Shown here piece by piece: positions 17,619-26,404 of a DNA stretch of 64,000 nucleotides. Numbering within the stretch: position 1 is the first letter of the stretch; each line of letters opens with the position of its first letter. The notes below the pieces were generated by a model. It saw only the letters and a program-made list of their open reading frames with translations, made no database searches and was not told the DNA's origin. Where the stretch lies: positions 496,001 through 560,000 of the forward strand of contig NZ_BEWN01000002.1 of NCBI RefSeq assembly GCF_002723955.1, written 5' to 3'. A program made the position numbers and the translations under genes. Source of the stretch: Gluconobacter frateurii. Its GTDB lineage: Bacteria > Pseudomonadota > Alphaproteobacteria > Acetobacterales > Acetobacteraceae.

Positions 17619-17787
17619 CTGCGCATCCTGAGAGCCGGGATCGGCGTGGTGAAACAATGTCTGGACAGGGATCACCTACACTTCATGCGTGGCAGGTATG
17701 TCCAATCTGCATGGGAACATACGGCAAACCACGCCTGTTGCCAACGCGCATTGAGTTTTCTTACGAAAACCCCGATTTATGAGTAAC

Positions 17788-19029
17788 TTAATGCCCCGGA
17801 GGGACCGCCATACAGGCCATCCCCTGTCCTGACAAAGTATTGCAGGCCTGAGCAGCACCTGAGCGGCTGATTCCTGCCAGTCTTGCCCTCCAGAAGCGTG
17901 TTCCGTGTGCGACAGTCGGCTGAATCTCGATGCGCGAAGCCTGAAGGGGAGAGAAGGCGCTCTGTCGGGCCATTGTGGCTGCGAAACGTGCCTGTCCGGG
18001 ATTTGCAAATGCGCCTACCTGAATACCCCAGTCTCCATAGCTTCCGGGAGTGCGATAGCTCACACTCATGGGCGTCAGGCCAGATGAAGCCCTGGCCGTT
18101 CGGGCAGGCGTGGGAATGACAGGCGCGGGGGGAAGGTTGCTGCTGGACGCATACTGAGGCGCTGCGGTTGCAGATGGCGGAGCAAGTTGACCGGATGGAG
18201 CGGGCGTCTGGATGCAGGTGGTATCCGGATCATAGGCACCGTTCGGGTCACAGGGGACCGCAGGTGGCAGATCTGGCGGCATGGTATCAGACGGAACGGA
18301 TGTGATGCGTCGACCCGCCCAGGCCTGCTGGACACTCTGTTGTGGAGGAGCGTAGCTGCTTGACGTCTGATTCATGGCCAACTGAGTGGAGGTATCGGGG
18401 GCTTCCGCCACCTCCATTGGAGACGCGTTGAGCTGAGTGGTTGAGGCATAGGCGGCGAGAGGGCCGGTCATGGCCACCTGCGTTCCCAGATGAGGAGTAA
18501 TGCTGGCGACATAATTGACGGTCTCGTTAGGGAGGGATCGCCCTTCATAGAGATAGTCTTCAAGGCGTTGCGGGCCAGCATTGTAGGCCGCCAGAAATGC
18601 AGGGGCGCCGTATTTGCGGGACAGGATCTGGATATAGCCCGTGCCTGCCATGATATTGTCGTGAGGTTCGTAGGGGTCAGATCCCAGTCCGAAGCGACTC
18701 TGCATTTCCGCATAGGTCTGGGGCATCAACTGCATCAGTCCCATGGCTCCGGCGCTGGATGTGATGGGTTGCCCGTTCAGGTACTGGTGACCCCCCGATT
18801 CCTGATGGATGACAGCGCGAATCCATGCTTCGGGAATCGAGAAGCGATTGGCAGCCTGCTGAATGTACGGCCCCCACGGATCACTTGCGGTTCCGGGTGC
18901 TTTGTAGGCGCCGTTTGCGGCGTAATACCGGTTGTAAGGGGACGTCTGGGAGGCGCAGCCGGAAAGGAGGAATCCGGCCATGCAAAGGGTTCCGGCATAG
19001 AGGAAAAGGTGCCTTTTCCGGGGCGTCAT
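17788..19029 (-). CDS. Lytic transglycosylase lipoprotein with SPOR domain
   Basis: Encodes 413 aa from ATG 19029. The lipobox is LLSGC (Cys25), preceded by a basic N-terminus. The SLT domain (about 50-190) has the catalytic Glu in AVIHQESGGHQ, plus GAMGLMQLMPQTYAEMQ and LAAYNAGPQRLEDYL. A long Pro/Ser/Ala/Gln-rich linker leads to a C-terminal SPOR-like domain (about 330-413, GDWGIQVGAFANPGQARFAA). It would cleave glycan strands to anhydro-muropeptides at the outer membrane, with SPOR binding denuded glycan at the septum. Position next to flagellar genes leaves open a role in making room for the flagellum, but SPOR favours division or general wall turnover. Long upstream in-frame sequence to 19236 lacks a signal peptide and is not used. 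Confidence 0.88.
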   Translation of the reverse strand: MTPRKRHLFLYAGTLCMAGFLLSGCASQTSPYNRYYAANGAYKAPGTASDPWGPYIQQAANRFSIPEAWIRAVIHQESGGHQYLNGQPITSSAGAMGLMQLMPQTYAEMQSRFGLGSDPYEPHDNIMAGTGYIQILSRKYGAPAFLAAYNAGPQRLEDYLYEGRSLPNETVNYVASITPHLGTQVAMTGPLAAYASTTQLNASPMEVAEAPDTSTQLAMNQTSSSYAPPQQSVQQAWAGRRITSVPSDTMPPDLPPAVPCDPNGAYDPDTTCIQTPAPSGQLAPPSATAAPQYASSSNLPPAPVIPTPARTARASSGLTPMSVSYRTPGSYGDWGIQVGAFANPGQARFAATMARQSAFSPLQASRIEIQPTVAHGTRFWRARLAGISRSGAAQACNTLSGQGMACMAVPPGH

Positions 19030-19092
19030 AAACCCAACGTTAATCTTTTGAACTGATGATGGGATCTGTCCGAAAGAGAAGGCAGATACACG

Positions 19093-19566
19093 GTGACGAC
19101 GGAGACTCCGGAACTTGAAACCCCTGCAAAGGGGGGCGGGAAGCGCAGGATCATCATGATTGCAGCGATCCTCTGCGTCCTGCTGGCCGGAGGAGGCGCA
19201 TTCGCCTGGCAGCACTTCCATCACCCTGCGTCCCATCCTGAAAAACCTGCCTCACAACCCGAAAAGCTGACGATCATCACCATTCCCACGATGGTGTCCA
19301 ATCTGGATACCGGTGAGGGTAGGGCGCGTTATATTCGGATCAGCGCGCGTCTTCAGGTTGAAGACAGCAAAGATACGGCAAAAATCGGGCCGTTAATGCC
19401 CCAGATCCAGGATGCCTTTCAGACCTGCCTGCATGGCATGCGTCCTGAAGAACTGTCGGGTGCCGGCATCTATCGCCTCAGGGAGACGCTTTTAGCGCAG
19501 GTTTCCAACATTCTTGCGCCTCTGCCGGTCCGGGATCTCTTCTTTGTAGAGTTGCTGGTGCAGTGA
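19093..19566 (+). CDS. fliL: Flagellar basal body-associated protein FliL
   Basis: Encodes 157 aa from a GTG. A short cytoplasmic basic tail (GGGKRR) is followed by one membrane helix (IIMIAAILCVLLAGGGAFAW, about 19-38) and a Pro/Glu linker. The C-terminal domain ends RLRETLLAQVSNILAPLPVRDLFFVELLVQ, the family's characteristic ending. FliL rings support the stators MotA/MotB around the motor. It overlaps fliM by 4 bases and opens a five-gene motility operon. The divergent transglycosylase starts about 63 bases upstream. Confidence 0.88.
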   Translation: MTTETPELETPAKGGGKRRIIMIAAILCVLLAGGGAFAWQHFHHPASHPEKPASQPEKLTIITIPTMVSNLDTGEGRARYIRISARLQVEDSKDTAKIGPLMPQIQDAFQTCLHGMRPEELSGAGIYRLRETLLAQVSNILAPLPVRDLFFVELLVQ

Positions 19567-20693
19567 CTGCGGAGGCGGCAAACATGGATGGCAGGCAGTC
19601 AGATCAGGTTTCGGAAGAGAACGGCGATATGCCGACTCCCAAATTTGCTCTCTCCATGGACGATCTCGGATTTCCGGAAGAGGATGACGGTACGGGCCGC
19701 ATTCTCAATCAGGCTGAAATCGACAGTCTGTTCGGAAGTGACGCCACTCTGAAGGGGGGTGGCGACGGGAATGGTCTGGAAAGACTGATCACGACGTCCT
19801 CCGTCTCCTATGAGCGTCTGCCCATGCTGGAGGTGGTCTTTGACCGTCTCGTTCGTATCCTGACGACAAGTCTGCGGAACTTTACCAGCGACAATGTTGA
19901 AGTTTCGATCGACCGCTTGAATTCCCTGCGGTTCGGGGATTATCTGGAGAATGTTTCCGGCCAGTCGATGTTCGCGGTCTTCAAGGCGGAAGAGTGGGAC
20001 AATTACGGAATTCTCATTCTCAGCTCTTCTCTGGTCTATAGCATTATTGATGCTCTGCTCGGCGGTCATGACCGTGTGCGGTCCGCAGTGGCTAGCGAAG
20101 GTCGTCCGGAGGGACGTCACCATACGGCGATTGAGCGGGCTCTGATCGAGCCGCTGATCCGTGTGATCCTGAGCGATCTTTCCATGAGTTTTAGCCCACT
20201 TTGTGCCGTGAATTTCCGGTTGGATCGTCTGGAGCTGAATTCCCGCTTTGCGACCATTTCACGCGCCACGAATGGCGTTGTCATGGCTCGGTTCGGGATC
20301 GACATGGATGGGCGGGGAGGTGACGTGGATCTGATCCTGCCTCATGCGACGCTCGAGCCTGTTCGTGAGATCCTTCTCCAGCAGTTCATGGGCGAAAAGT
20401 TCGGGCATGACGGGATCTGGGAAAGCCATCTCGCACAGGAACTCTGGAACACAGACGTGACCCTTGATGCTGTTCTGGAAGAGCAGACCATGAACCTTCA
20501 GGATATTCTGACCCTCTCCCCCGGGGATCGGCTCGTGCTGCGCCGCGACCCGACATCCCTTGTGCAGATGCGATGTGGCGGCAAGACGGTTTTCCGAGGG
20601 CGCGTCGGGAAAAAGCAGGGACATGTGGCTGTCCGTATCGAAGAAAATCTTATTGGGGGAGAGGCCGCTGAACGGCCCTCCGCCTATAGCTGA
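19563..20693 (+). CDS. fliM: Flagellar motor switch protein FliM
   Basis: Encodes 376 aa from GTG 19563; ATG 19584 is an alternative seven codons on. Residues 40-55 hold ILNQAEIDSLFGSD, the usual N-terminal FliM motif, near the CheY-P binding segment. The middle domain (about 80-270) has LPMLEVVFDRLVRILTTSLRNF and SLVYSIIDALLGG. The C-terminal SpoA-like domain contains LSPGDRLVLRRDPTSLVQMRCGGK. FliM builds the C-ring with FliG and FliN and sets the rotation sense. fliG and fliN are not in this window. Confidence 0.93.
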   Translation: MTAEAANMDGRQSDQVSEENGDMPTPKFALSMDDLGFPEEDDGTGRILNQAEIDSLFGSDATLKGGGDGNGLERLITTSSVSYERLPMLEVVFDRLVRILTTSLRNFTSDNVEVSIDRLNSLRFGDYLENVSGQSMFAVFKAEEWDNYGILILSSSLVYSIIDALLGGHDRVRSAVASEGRPEGRHHTAIERALIEPLIRVILSDLSMSFSPLCAVNFRLDRLELNSRFATISRATNGVVMARFGIDMDGRGGDVDLILPHATLEPVREILLQQFMGEKFGHDGIWESHLAQELWNTDVTLDAVLEEQTMNLQDILTLSPGDRLVLRRDPTSLVQMRCGGKTVFRGRVGKKQGHVAVRIEENLIGGEAAERPSAYS

Positions 20694-20710
20694 AAAGACG
20701 GAGCGTTTTC

Positions 20711-21214
20711 ATGGACAGGTTCCAGCTTGGGCTTGAAATCGCCCTGTCAGTACTGCTGCTGGTGACGATTTTCTACAGCCTCTATCTTGGTCGCGCACTC
20801 GCTGTGATCCGGCGTGACCGTGGGCAGCTTGATGCATTGATCATGAGCCTCGAAAGCAGCAGCGCGCAGGCGCAGTCAGGCATCGATCACCTTCGTCAGA
20901 CTACGGAGATGGTGGGACGTGCACTTGGGAAGACCGTAGAATCCGGAAAGGTGCTCAAGCATGAGCTGACGGCATTGTGCGAGCGCTCCGAAGCGGCTGC
21001 ACAGGTTCTTGAAGGCCGCACGCCAGCACCGAGGGAGCCAAGTCCGGCGGCTATGGCTTATGCGGATGAGGGAGACACAATGCCTCTACGGACCCCTCTG
21101 CGACCGCGAATGGATGAAGGGCGATTGGGTAGCGTAGGAGTAACCAAAAGCCCGGTCGGCAAAAGTGCGGCTGAACGCGAGCTTCTGCGCGCGCTTCGTC
21201 AGAAGCAGGGGTAA
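20711..21214 (+). CDS. DUF6468-like flagellar-operon protein
   Basis: Encodes 167 aa; the ATG follows GGAG. One N-terminal membrane helix (about 8-28, EIALSVLLLVTIFYSLYLG) leads into a cytoplasmic coiled-coil-like segment (about 35-100, IMSLESSSAQAQSGIDHLRQTTEMVG). A basic tail contains KSAAERELLRALRQKQG. The architecture and the place between fliM and a motE-like gene match the alphaproteobacterial DUF6468 proteins, whose function is not established. It may act in stator or C-ring assembly; that is inference from position. Confidence 0.65.
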   Translation: MDRFQLGLEIALSVLLLVTIFYSLYLGRALAVIRRDRGQLDALIMSLESSSAQAQSGIDHLRQTTEMVGRALGKTVESGKVLKHELTALCERSEAAAQVLEGRTPAPREPSPAAMAYADEGDTMPLRTPLRPRMDEGRLGSVGVTKSPVGKSAAERELLRALRQKQG

Positions 21215-21219
21215 ACAAA

Positions 21220-21945
21220 ATGTTTTTCCGCCTGCTCCATATCAGCTGTGGCCTGATGATCGTGCTTCTGGGCATCAAAGTTTACGATCTTGTTGAATAT
21301 GTTGGTGCCGAGCCTTCCACAGGGTCGTCGCTGGTTGCATCCGCTGTCGCGCAGCCCTCTGCGGCCCCTGTCTCTGCCGAGACGTCAACTCAGAAGGCCG
21401 ATACGTCGCCTTCAGTGGAAAAAAAGCCTGCGGCTGTTGCGGCTCCTGTGCCTGCCACAGCAGATCTCTGTAAGGCAGGAGGGTGCCAGGGAACGCCTCA
21501 GGCTCCCCAAAGCGTGGCCGCAGAAACCGTCGACCCCGCTTTGAAAGCAGAACTGAATGCGCGCCAGCAGGAACTGGACCGAAAGGCTGAGGCGCTTGAT
21601 GAGCGGCAGCGTCTGGTCGATGCCGGGGAAGAGGAGCTTCAGCGCCGGATGACGGCCCTACAGGCATCGCGGTCTCAGATCGAAGACAGCGAGCGTCATT
21701 CTGATGAGCTTTTGAACCAGGATACGGACCGGCTTGTAAAAATCTATGAGGCCATGAAGCCTGCTGATGCGGCTGTTATCTTCAATATTCTGGATCTCAG
21801 GGTGGGTGTTGGTCTGCTGAACCGCATGAGCTCTCGCAAGGCTTCCGCAATTATGGAAGCGATGTCACCGCAGCGAGCCATTCTTGCGACCCAGCTTCTT
21901 GCAAACATTCATGCTCATGCTGGCCCGCGTGGTATCAACGGATGA
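21220..21945 (+). CDS. MotE-like flagellar chaperone (MgtE N-domain fold)
   Basis: Encodes 241 aa, starting 5 bases after the previous stop. It has a signal-anchor helix (about 3-25), then an Ala/Pro/Val-rich periplasmic stretch containing DLCKAGGC. A coiled coil follows (ARQQELDRKAEALDERQRL, about 109-165). The C-terminal domain resembles the MgtE intracellular N domain: LVKIYEAMKPADAAVIFNIL and RKASAIMEAMSPQRAILATQLL. MotE in other alphaproteobacteria is a periplasmic chaperone of MotC. The fliL-fliM context supports that family here. It overlaps the next gene by 4 bases. Confidence 0.7.
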   Translation: MFFRLLHISCGLMIVLLGIKVYDLVEYVGAEPSTGSSLVASAVAQPSAAPVSAETSTQKADTSPSVEKKPAAVAAPVPATADLCKAGGCQGTPQAPQSVAAETVDPALKAELNARQQELDRKAEALDERQRLVDAGEEELQRRMTALQASRSQIEDSERHSDELLNQDTDRLVKIYEAMKPADAAVIFNILDLRVGVGLLNRMSSRKASAIMEAMSPQRAILATQLLANIHAHAGPRGING

Positions 21946-24398
21946 GCGTGCGGCGGATTTCTGCCTTGGCACTGATGCTGATGGCCTTTGCAGAAACTGC
22001 ACTTGCAGGGCCATCGGTATCGTCTGCGAAAGATATCTCTCTTCCGCCAGGATGGTCATTTTTGAATGATCCTTCTCCTCTTCTCTCTTCCAGCGTGCCG
22101 AAAGGAAACGATCAGGCCCAGAAAAACGGAGACAAGAAGGGCGCGAGCGTTGCCAAAATTGCTTCTCCACAGTCTTCGTCTGCCAGTCAGGACGTAACCG
22201 GTTTGTGGCTGCCCTTGGGGGAAAGAACCCCCATTGCGGCTTTTCGAAAAGGGGGACGTCTCGTTCTTGTGGCAGGGGGACGTCACCCTCTTGATACTGC
22301 GGCACTGGGCGGAATCGCCCCTTTTGGGGCCGTGCAAAGCCAGATTGTGGGTGCCACCACACTGGTGCGGATCAGTTGTCCGGTCGATGCGGCTCTTACA
22401 CTCAAACCTGTCGCCGGGGGATGGACGGTATCTCTGGCTTCTGAGTCTTCCAGCGCAATGCAACTGGGCCAGGAAGGGCCGGCGCTTACCTTCACGCCAC
22501 CTCAGACCAGTGATGCCATGCAGGTTCTCACATTTCAGGACCCTGACTCAGGGCGGCGTCTTTTGCTGGGGTTGGCGCAGAGTGGATCAGTATCGGATGC
22601 CATGGCTCGAAGGGGAGATGGGTTTGAGATCCGCCCCAGCCTGATTGGAGTAGTCGTTGCAGCGGATTCTGACGCGTTGGAGTTGCGACAGGCTTCCGGA
22701 AAATTCTTTCTGGATCGGATAGGGCCCGGAAGCATACCTCTTCTCGCGCAGGGAAAAATGGCAGCGTATGGAGCCTCAACAGCAGGGGTCAGGTTGGGAG
22801 AAGTATCTCCAGAAGCCCTTCAGTCCGCGGCATATCATGCGTGGATATCCGCTGCGACGTCTATTGCAGGGCAGAGGTTTGACGCCAGGATTCGTCTGGC
22901 TCAGGAGATGGCCCGTTTAGGGAATGGACCTGAGCTTGCCCAGATTCTTCAGACGGCGCTGGAGGATCAACCCGAGGGTATCGCCCGGTCCGATGTAAAA
23001 CGACTGCGGCAGATTGCTGCTGTTCTGAATATGCGCCCTGCGGAAGATCTGCGAAACGAGGAGGAAGGCTCCGCGCCTGAAGATCAGTTCTGGCGGGGAA
23101 TGGCGCGCACAGTCCCCTCAGGTGCAGGAAAGGCAGGATCAGATCAGGAGCGTGCGCAGGCTGCAAAGCTGATAGCAGCGGGTCTGCCATCAATTGCTTC
23201 ATACGCAAAGCCGTTGCGGCATCGTCTTCTTTCCCCAGCGGCCGAATGGGTTGTGCGGTTTGGAGATGGCGAAGACCGGACTGCTTTTCGAAACATGCCA
23301 GAAACTGCGGATACAGCCTTGGCCCATGCGCTGCTTGCTGCGCAGGATCATGATCCTGGTGCTGCGAAAAGGCTGGAGACACTTGCTGGGTCGCCGTCTC
23401 CAATGGTTTGGCCTGTAGCGCGGGAGGCGGGGCTAAGACTTGCGCTTGAGACGGGTCAGATGCAGCCCGGAGCAGTAGGTGAACGTCTGGATGCACTGAT
23501 GCCGGCTTTTCGGATGGCAGGTCGCGAGCGAGAGGCAAGGTTGCTGTCAGTGGACGCCTTTATAAAAGCAGGACAATGGCGGAAAGCCTTGCAGGCTGTT
23601 CAGGATGGTCAACAACTTTACGGTACGACAGCGTTTCCCGGTCGGGAGCGTTTATCTGATGTTGCTAAGGGAGTCGCCTCTCACTCACCGGATAAAGCAG
23701 ACGACGCGCTGACTGAAGCTGACCTTTTGAAAAAAGCGGTCCTTGCAGCCACGGGAGAGAATGGCATTCAGCTCAATTTCCTAAAGGCTCTTGCCAGCCG
23801 TTATGCGATTTTGGGTTTGCCCGCAGCTCAACGGGATACGCTTCAGGCTCTGCAGGAATTCCAGCAAGGCGAGGATGCTGAGAAGACAAATCTTCAGATT
23901 GCGCGGCTGGATTTAAACGCGGGAAATCTGGAGGCTGCACTGCACGCCCTTCCTCCCGAGGAGCCAGCAGGGATTAGGGCACTGCCGGGCGGCCATTCTG
24001 AAGCTTCTGAGGTCGTCCTTATCCGGGCGAAAATTGCGCTGGCTCAGCAGAATCCGCAAAAGGCGCTCGGATATTTGCAAGGTCGTTCGGAGCCGGACGC
24101 TCTGCAAATGCAGGCTGATATTCTGGAGCAGCAGAAAGACTGGGGAGGCGCAGTTGCAGTTCTAAAAAATCTGCTTCAGCCTTTGTTGTCGACCCCGAGC
24201 GGGACGCAAAGCCCATTGACGTCGGCAGAGAGCGATCTTGTATTGAGAATTGGAGCAGATGCATCCCGGGCACATGATGACGCAACGCTTGCTGTTCTGG
24301 GTAAGCAATTTTCTGCCAGAATGAGTGGGCAGCCCTCAGCTTCGATGTTCCGATTGTTAACAGAGGGGAAGGCGTCTTCACCTCCCGCGGGGGGGTGA
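21942..24398 (+). CDS. Large exported helical-repeat protein of the flagellar operon
   Basis: Encodes 818 aa with a signal peptide of about 22 residues (ISALALMLMAFAETALAG). After a Ser/Lys linker there is a beta-rich domain (about 80-300: AAFRKGGRLVLVAGGRH, LVRISCPVDAALTL). A long Ala/Leu/Gln-rich helical region with TPR-like units follows (about 320-800: AQQNPQKALGYLQGRSEPDALQMQADIL). It is probably periplasmic. The ATGA overlap with the motE-like gene argues for a motility role, and similar large TPR proteins occur in Rhodospirillales flagellar clusters, but I cannot name it. The gene ends 10 bases before a convergent tetR with no terminator visible. Confidence 0.65.
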   Translation: MSVRRISALALMLMAFAETALAGPSVSSAKDISLPPGWSFLNDPSPLLSSSVPKGNDQAQKNGDKKGASVAKIASPQSSSASQDVTGLWLPLGERTPIAAFRKGGRLVLVAGGRHPLDTAALGGIAPFGAVQSQIVGATTLVRISCPVDAALTLKPVAGGWTVSLASESSSAMQLGQEGPALTFTPPQTSDAMQVLTFQDPDSGRRLLLGLAQSGSVSDAMARRGDGFEIRPSLIGVVVAADSDALELRQASGKFFLDRIGPGSIPLLAQGKMAAYGASTAGVRLGEVSPEALQSAAYHAWISAATSIAGQRFDARIRLAQEMARLGNGPELAQILQTALEDQPEGIARSDVKRLRQIAAVLNMRPAEDLRNEEEGSAPEDQFWRGMARTVPSGAGKAGSDQERAQAAKLIAAGLPSIASYAKPLRHRLLSPAAEWVVRFGDGEDRTAFRNMPETADTALAHALLAAQDHDPGAAKRLETLAGSPSPMVWPVAREAGLRLALETGQMQPGAVGERLDALMPAFRMAGREREARLLSVDAFIKAGQWRKALQAVQDGQQLYGTTAFPGRERLSDVAKGVASHSPDKADDALTEADLLKKAVLAATGENGIQLNFLKALASRYAILGLPAAQRDTLQALQEFQQGEDAEKTNLQIARLDLNAGNLEAALHALPPEEPAGIRALPGGHSEASEVVLIRAKIALAQQNPQKALGYLQGRSEPDALQMQADILEQQKDWGGAVAVLKNLLQPLLSTPSGTQSPLTSAESDLVLRIGADASRAHDDATLAVLGKQFSARMSGQPSASMFRLLTEGKASSPPAGG

Positions 24399-24407
24399 GG
24401 GCCTCAT

Positions 24408-25073
24408 TTACTTTTGGTTGCTATGAGCCTTCAGGAACGTGTTGACCCCATACTCAATGAAGTGCGTAAGATTTTCACCTTCTTTGGGAGGCTTGCAATG
24501 AGTCAGATGCGCCAGAAGAGGCCCCCCAAGCGTCATGCTGAAAAGAAGATCTGCTGCTTCTTCCACGTCATTGATCTGAAGATCACCTGAATCGACATGC
24601 TTTGAGAGCAATTGTTGGACGGGAAGAGCACGTCCGGACAAATGGAACAGGTCTGCCACAATTTGACGCACAGCTGGATTGCGTGTGGTTTCAGTAATGA
24701 TGGACTTGAGAAGGCCCAGTCGCTCCTCGTTAAGAAGCTGTTCGGCAATCAAAAGCATCATCAATTGCAACTGCTTTTGTAACGGGTCTGTTTCTACAGG
24801 TGTGTAGGGGATAGGGGCAAAAAGTCGCTCAATGATGAGTGTTTCGAAAAGAGACTTTTTCGACTCAAAAAACTGGTAGAGCGTCTTTTTAGACATGCCA
24901 GAGCAGGAGGCGATGCTGTCCATGGACGCTGCATGGTATCCATGGGTCGTCAGCATTGAGCTCGCAGCGTTCAGGATACGCGTTCTGCGTTCCACATCGT
25001 CCAGCGTACTGTTCTGGTCGCAGCAGCGAAGCTTTCGGGCGTCGGACAGGGCGGCAGAACTGCTCAAGATCAA
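24408..25073 (-). CDS. TetR/AcrR-family repressor of the adjacent efflux operon
   Basis: Encodes up to 221 aa. No early ATG exists: TTG 25073 or TTG 25067 (the latter has GGAG six bases upstream) are the likely starts. The HTH domain is clear (about 30-75): RILNAASSMLTTHGYHAASMDSIASCSGMSKKTLYQFFESKKSLF has the order of TetR helices. The C-terminal ligand domain is variable and has four cysteines in the protein overall. The gene is divergent from the RND efflux operon, so it most likely represses that operon and itself from the dyads at 25116-25158. The inducer is unknown. Confidence 0.85.
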   Translation of the reverse strand: MILSSSAALSDARKLRCCDQNSTLDDVERRTRILNAASSMLTTHGYHAASMDSIASCSGMSKKTLYQFFESKKSLFETLIIERLFAPIPYTPVETDPLQKQLQLMMLLIAEQLLNEERLGLLKSIITETTRNPAVRQIVADLFHLSGRALPVQQLLSKHVDSGDLQINDVEEAADLLFSMTLGGPLLAHLTHCKPPKEGENLTHFIEYGVNTFLKAHSNQK

Positions 25074-25100
25074 CTCCGGGGATTATTCGTTCAAACCGAA

Positions 25101-25129
25101 TTGACGATCATCAAAGAAACCGGCTAGTT
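25101..25129 (+). promoter_or_regulatory. Possible promoter of the efflux operon
   Basis: TTGACG at 25101-25106 is a good -35. At 17 bases spacing lies CTAGTT (25124-25129), a weak -10. The -10 falls inside the first operator dyad, so repressor binding would block RNA polymerase. The assignment is tentative. Confidence 0.4.
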
Positions 25130-25158
25130 TCCAGCTCAACTGGAAACTGCGTGGTTTC
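25116..25158. promoter_or_regulatory. Tandem GAAAC-N6-GTTTC operator
   Basis: Two 16-base dyads, GAAACCGGCTAGTTTC (25116-25131) and GAAACTGCGTGGTTTC (25143-25158), are separated by 11 bases that are themselves CAG-N5-CTG. The whole 43-base block is therefore symmetrical about its centre. It lies between the divergent tetR and efflux genes and is the obvious repressor target. Confidence 0.75.
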
Positions 25159-25183
25159 TGTATCACAGGATAGCGGCTGTATC

Positions 25184-26398
25184 ATGCCTTCTTTTCAGAA
25201 AACATTCTTGATGTCCTCAACAGCTGCCGTCTCGGGGAAAGATCATCATCGGCGGCTGTCGTCTGGATTGGTGTTGCCTCTGCTTGTGGCGCCCCTTTTG
25301 CTGGCAGGCTGTCACAAAAAGCAGGCGATGCCTCAGATGCCGCCGCAATCTGTTGGCGTTCTCACGTTGCAAACCCAGCCTGTCACGCTGGAAACATCCC
25401 TTCCGGGCCGTACGGAAGCCTATGAGCAGGCGCAGATCCGACCGCAGGTTAACGGTGTGATTGTTTCGCGTGATTTTGAACAGGGGGCGGACGTCAAAGC
25501 GGGCCAGCAGCTCTTTCAGATCTACATTGCTCCATATCAGGCAGCCTACGATCAGGCCAAAGCCCAGCTTTTGAACGCTCAGGCGGCAGCAAGCCGTGCG
25601 TCAGGGCAGTTGCGGCGTTATGCGCCGCTCGTAAAAGCGCATGCTGTCAGTTCACAGGATTATGACAACACTCTGGCCACCGCTCGTGAAGCCGAGGCGC
25701 AGGTGGCACAGGCCAAAGCCAATCTGGAAGCAGCGGCCGTCAATCTCAATTATACGCATGTCCGTGCGCCGATTGATGGGCGCATTGGTCGTACGCTTTA
25801 CACGCCGGGCGCTTTGCTGACGGCTGGCCAGACGCAGCCGATTGCTGTCGTAACGCGGCTTGATCCGATCTATGTGGACGTCAATCTGGCTGCAGCGGAC
25901 ATGCTGCGTCTGAAGCACGAACTTGCGACGGGTCAGGTCGAGCGCAAGGGGGATGACGCTGCTGCTGTCGGCCTGAAGCTTGAAGACGATTCCGAATATC
26001 CGCAGCGCGGTAAGCTTCAGTTGTCGGAAGTCACGGTTGATCCGGCTACCGGTACTCTTGTCATGCGTGCTGTCTTCCCCAATCCGGATCATCTCCTGCT
26101 GCCAGGCATGTTCGTACACGCGCATGTTCGCGAAGGTATTGATCCGAACGGACTTCTGGTGCCCCAGGTTGCTGTACAGCGGGACTCCAAGGGTAATCCG
26201 TATGTCATGGTTGTCGATGCGAACAACAAGGTGCAGCAGCACAGCATTCAGACAAGCCGCACCATAGGAACCGACTGGCTTGTCACGGATGGCGTCAAGG
26301 CGGGCGACAAGGTTGTCGTGAATGGTCTTCAGAAGATTCAGCCGGGCGCGACTGTCGCACCTCAGGAAGCGCCTGCTCCTGCTGGAAAGGCCGGGTAA
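25184..26398 (+). CDS. RND efflux periplasmic adaptor (MFP, AcrA family)
   Basis: Encodes 404 aa from ATG 25184. A long n-region precedes a lipobox LLLAGC (Cys43), so it is an inner-membrane lipoprotein. It shows PGRTEAYEQAQIRPQVNGVI (lipoyl/barrel part), a long Ala/Gln coiled-coil hairpin (about 105-185), the second lipoyl half (YTHVRAPIDGRIGR) and a C-terminal membrane-proximal domain ending in KVVVNGLQKIQPGATV. It couples the RND pump to the outer-membrane channel. First gene of a four-gene operon controlled by the divergent TetR protein. Confidence 0.92.
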   Translation: MPSFQKTFLMSSTAAVSGKDHHRRLSSGLVLPLLVAPLLLAGCHKKQAMPQMPPQSVGVLTLQTQPVTLETSLPGRTEAYEQAQIRPQVNGVIVSRDFEQGADVKAGQQLFQIYIAPYQAAYDQAKAQLLNAQAAASRASGQLRRYAPLVKAHAVSSQDYDNTLATAREAEAQVAQAKANLEAAAVNLNYTHVRAPIDGRIGRTLYTPGALLTAGQTQPIAVVTRLDPIYVDVNLAAADMLRLKHELATGQVERKGDDAAAVGLKLEDDSEYPQRGKLQLSEVTVDPATGTLVMRAVFPNPDHLLLPGMFVHAHVREGIDPNGLLVPQVAVQRDSKGNPYVMVVDANNKVQQHSIQTSRTIGTDWLVTDGVKAGDKVVVNGLQKIQPGATVAPQEAPAPAGKAG

Positions 26399-26404
26399 CC
26401 GCAC

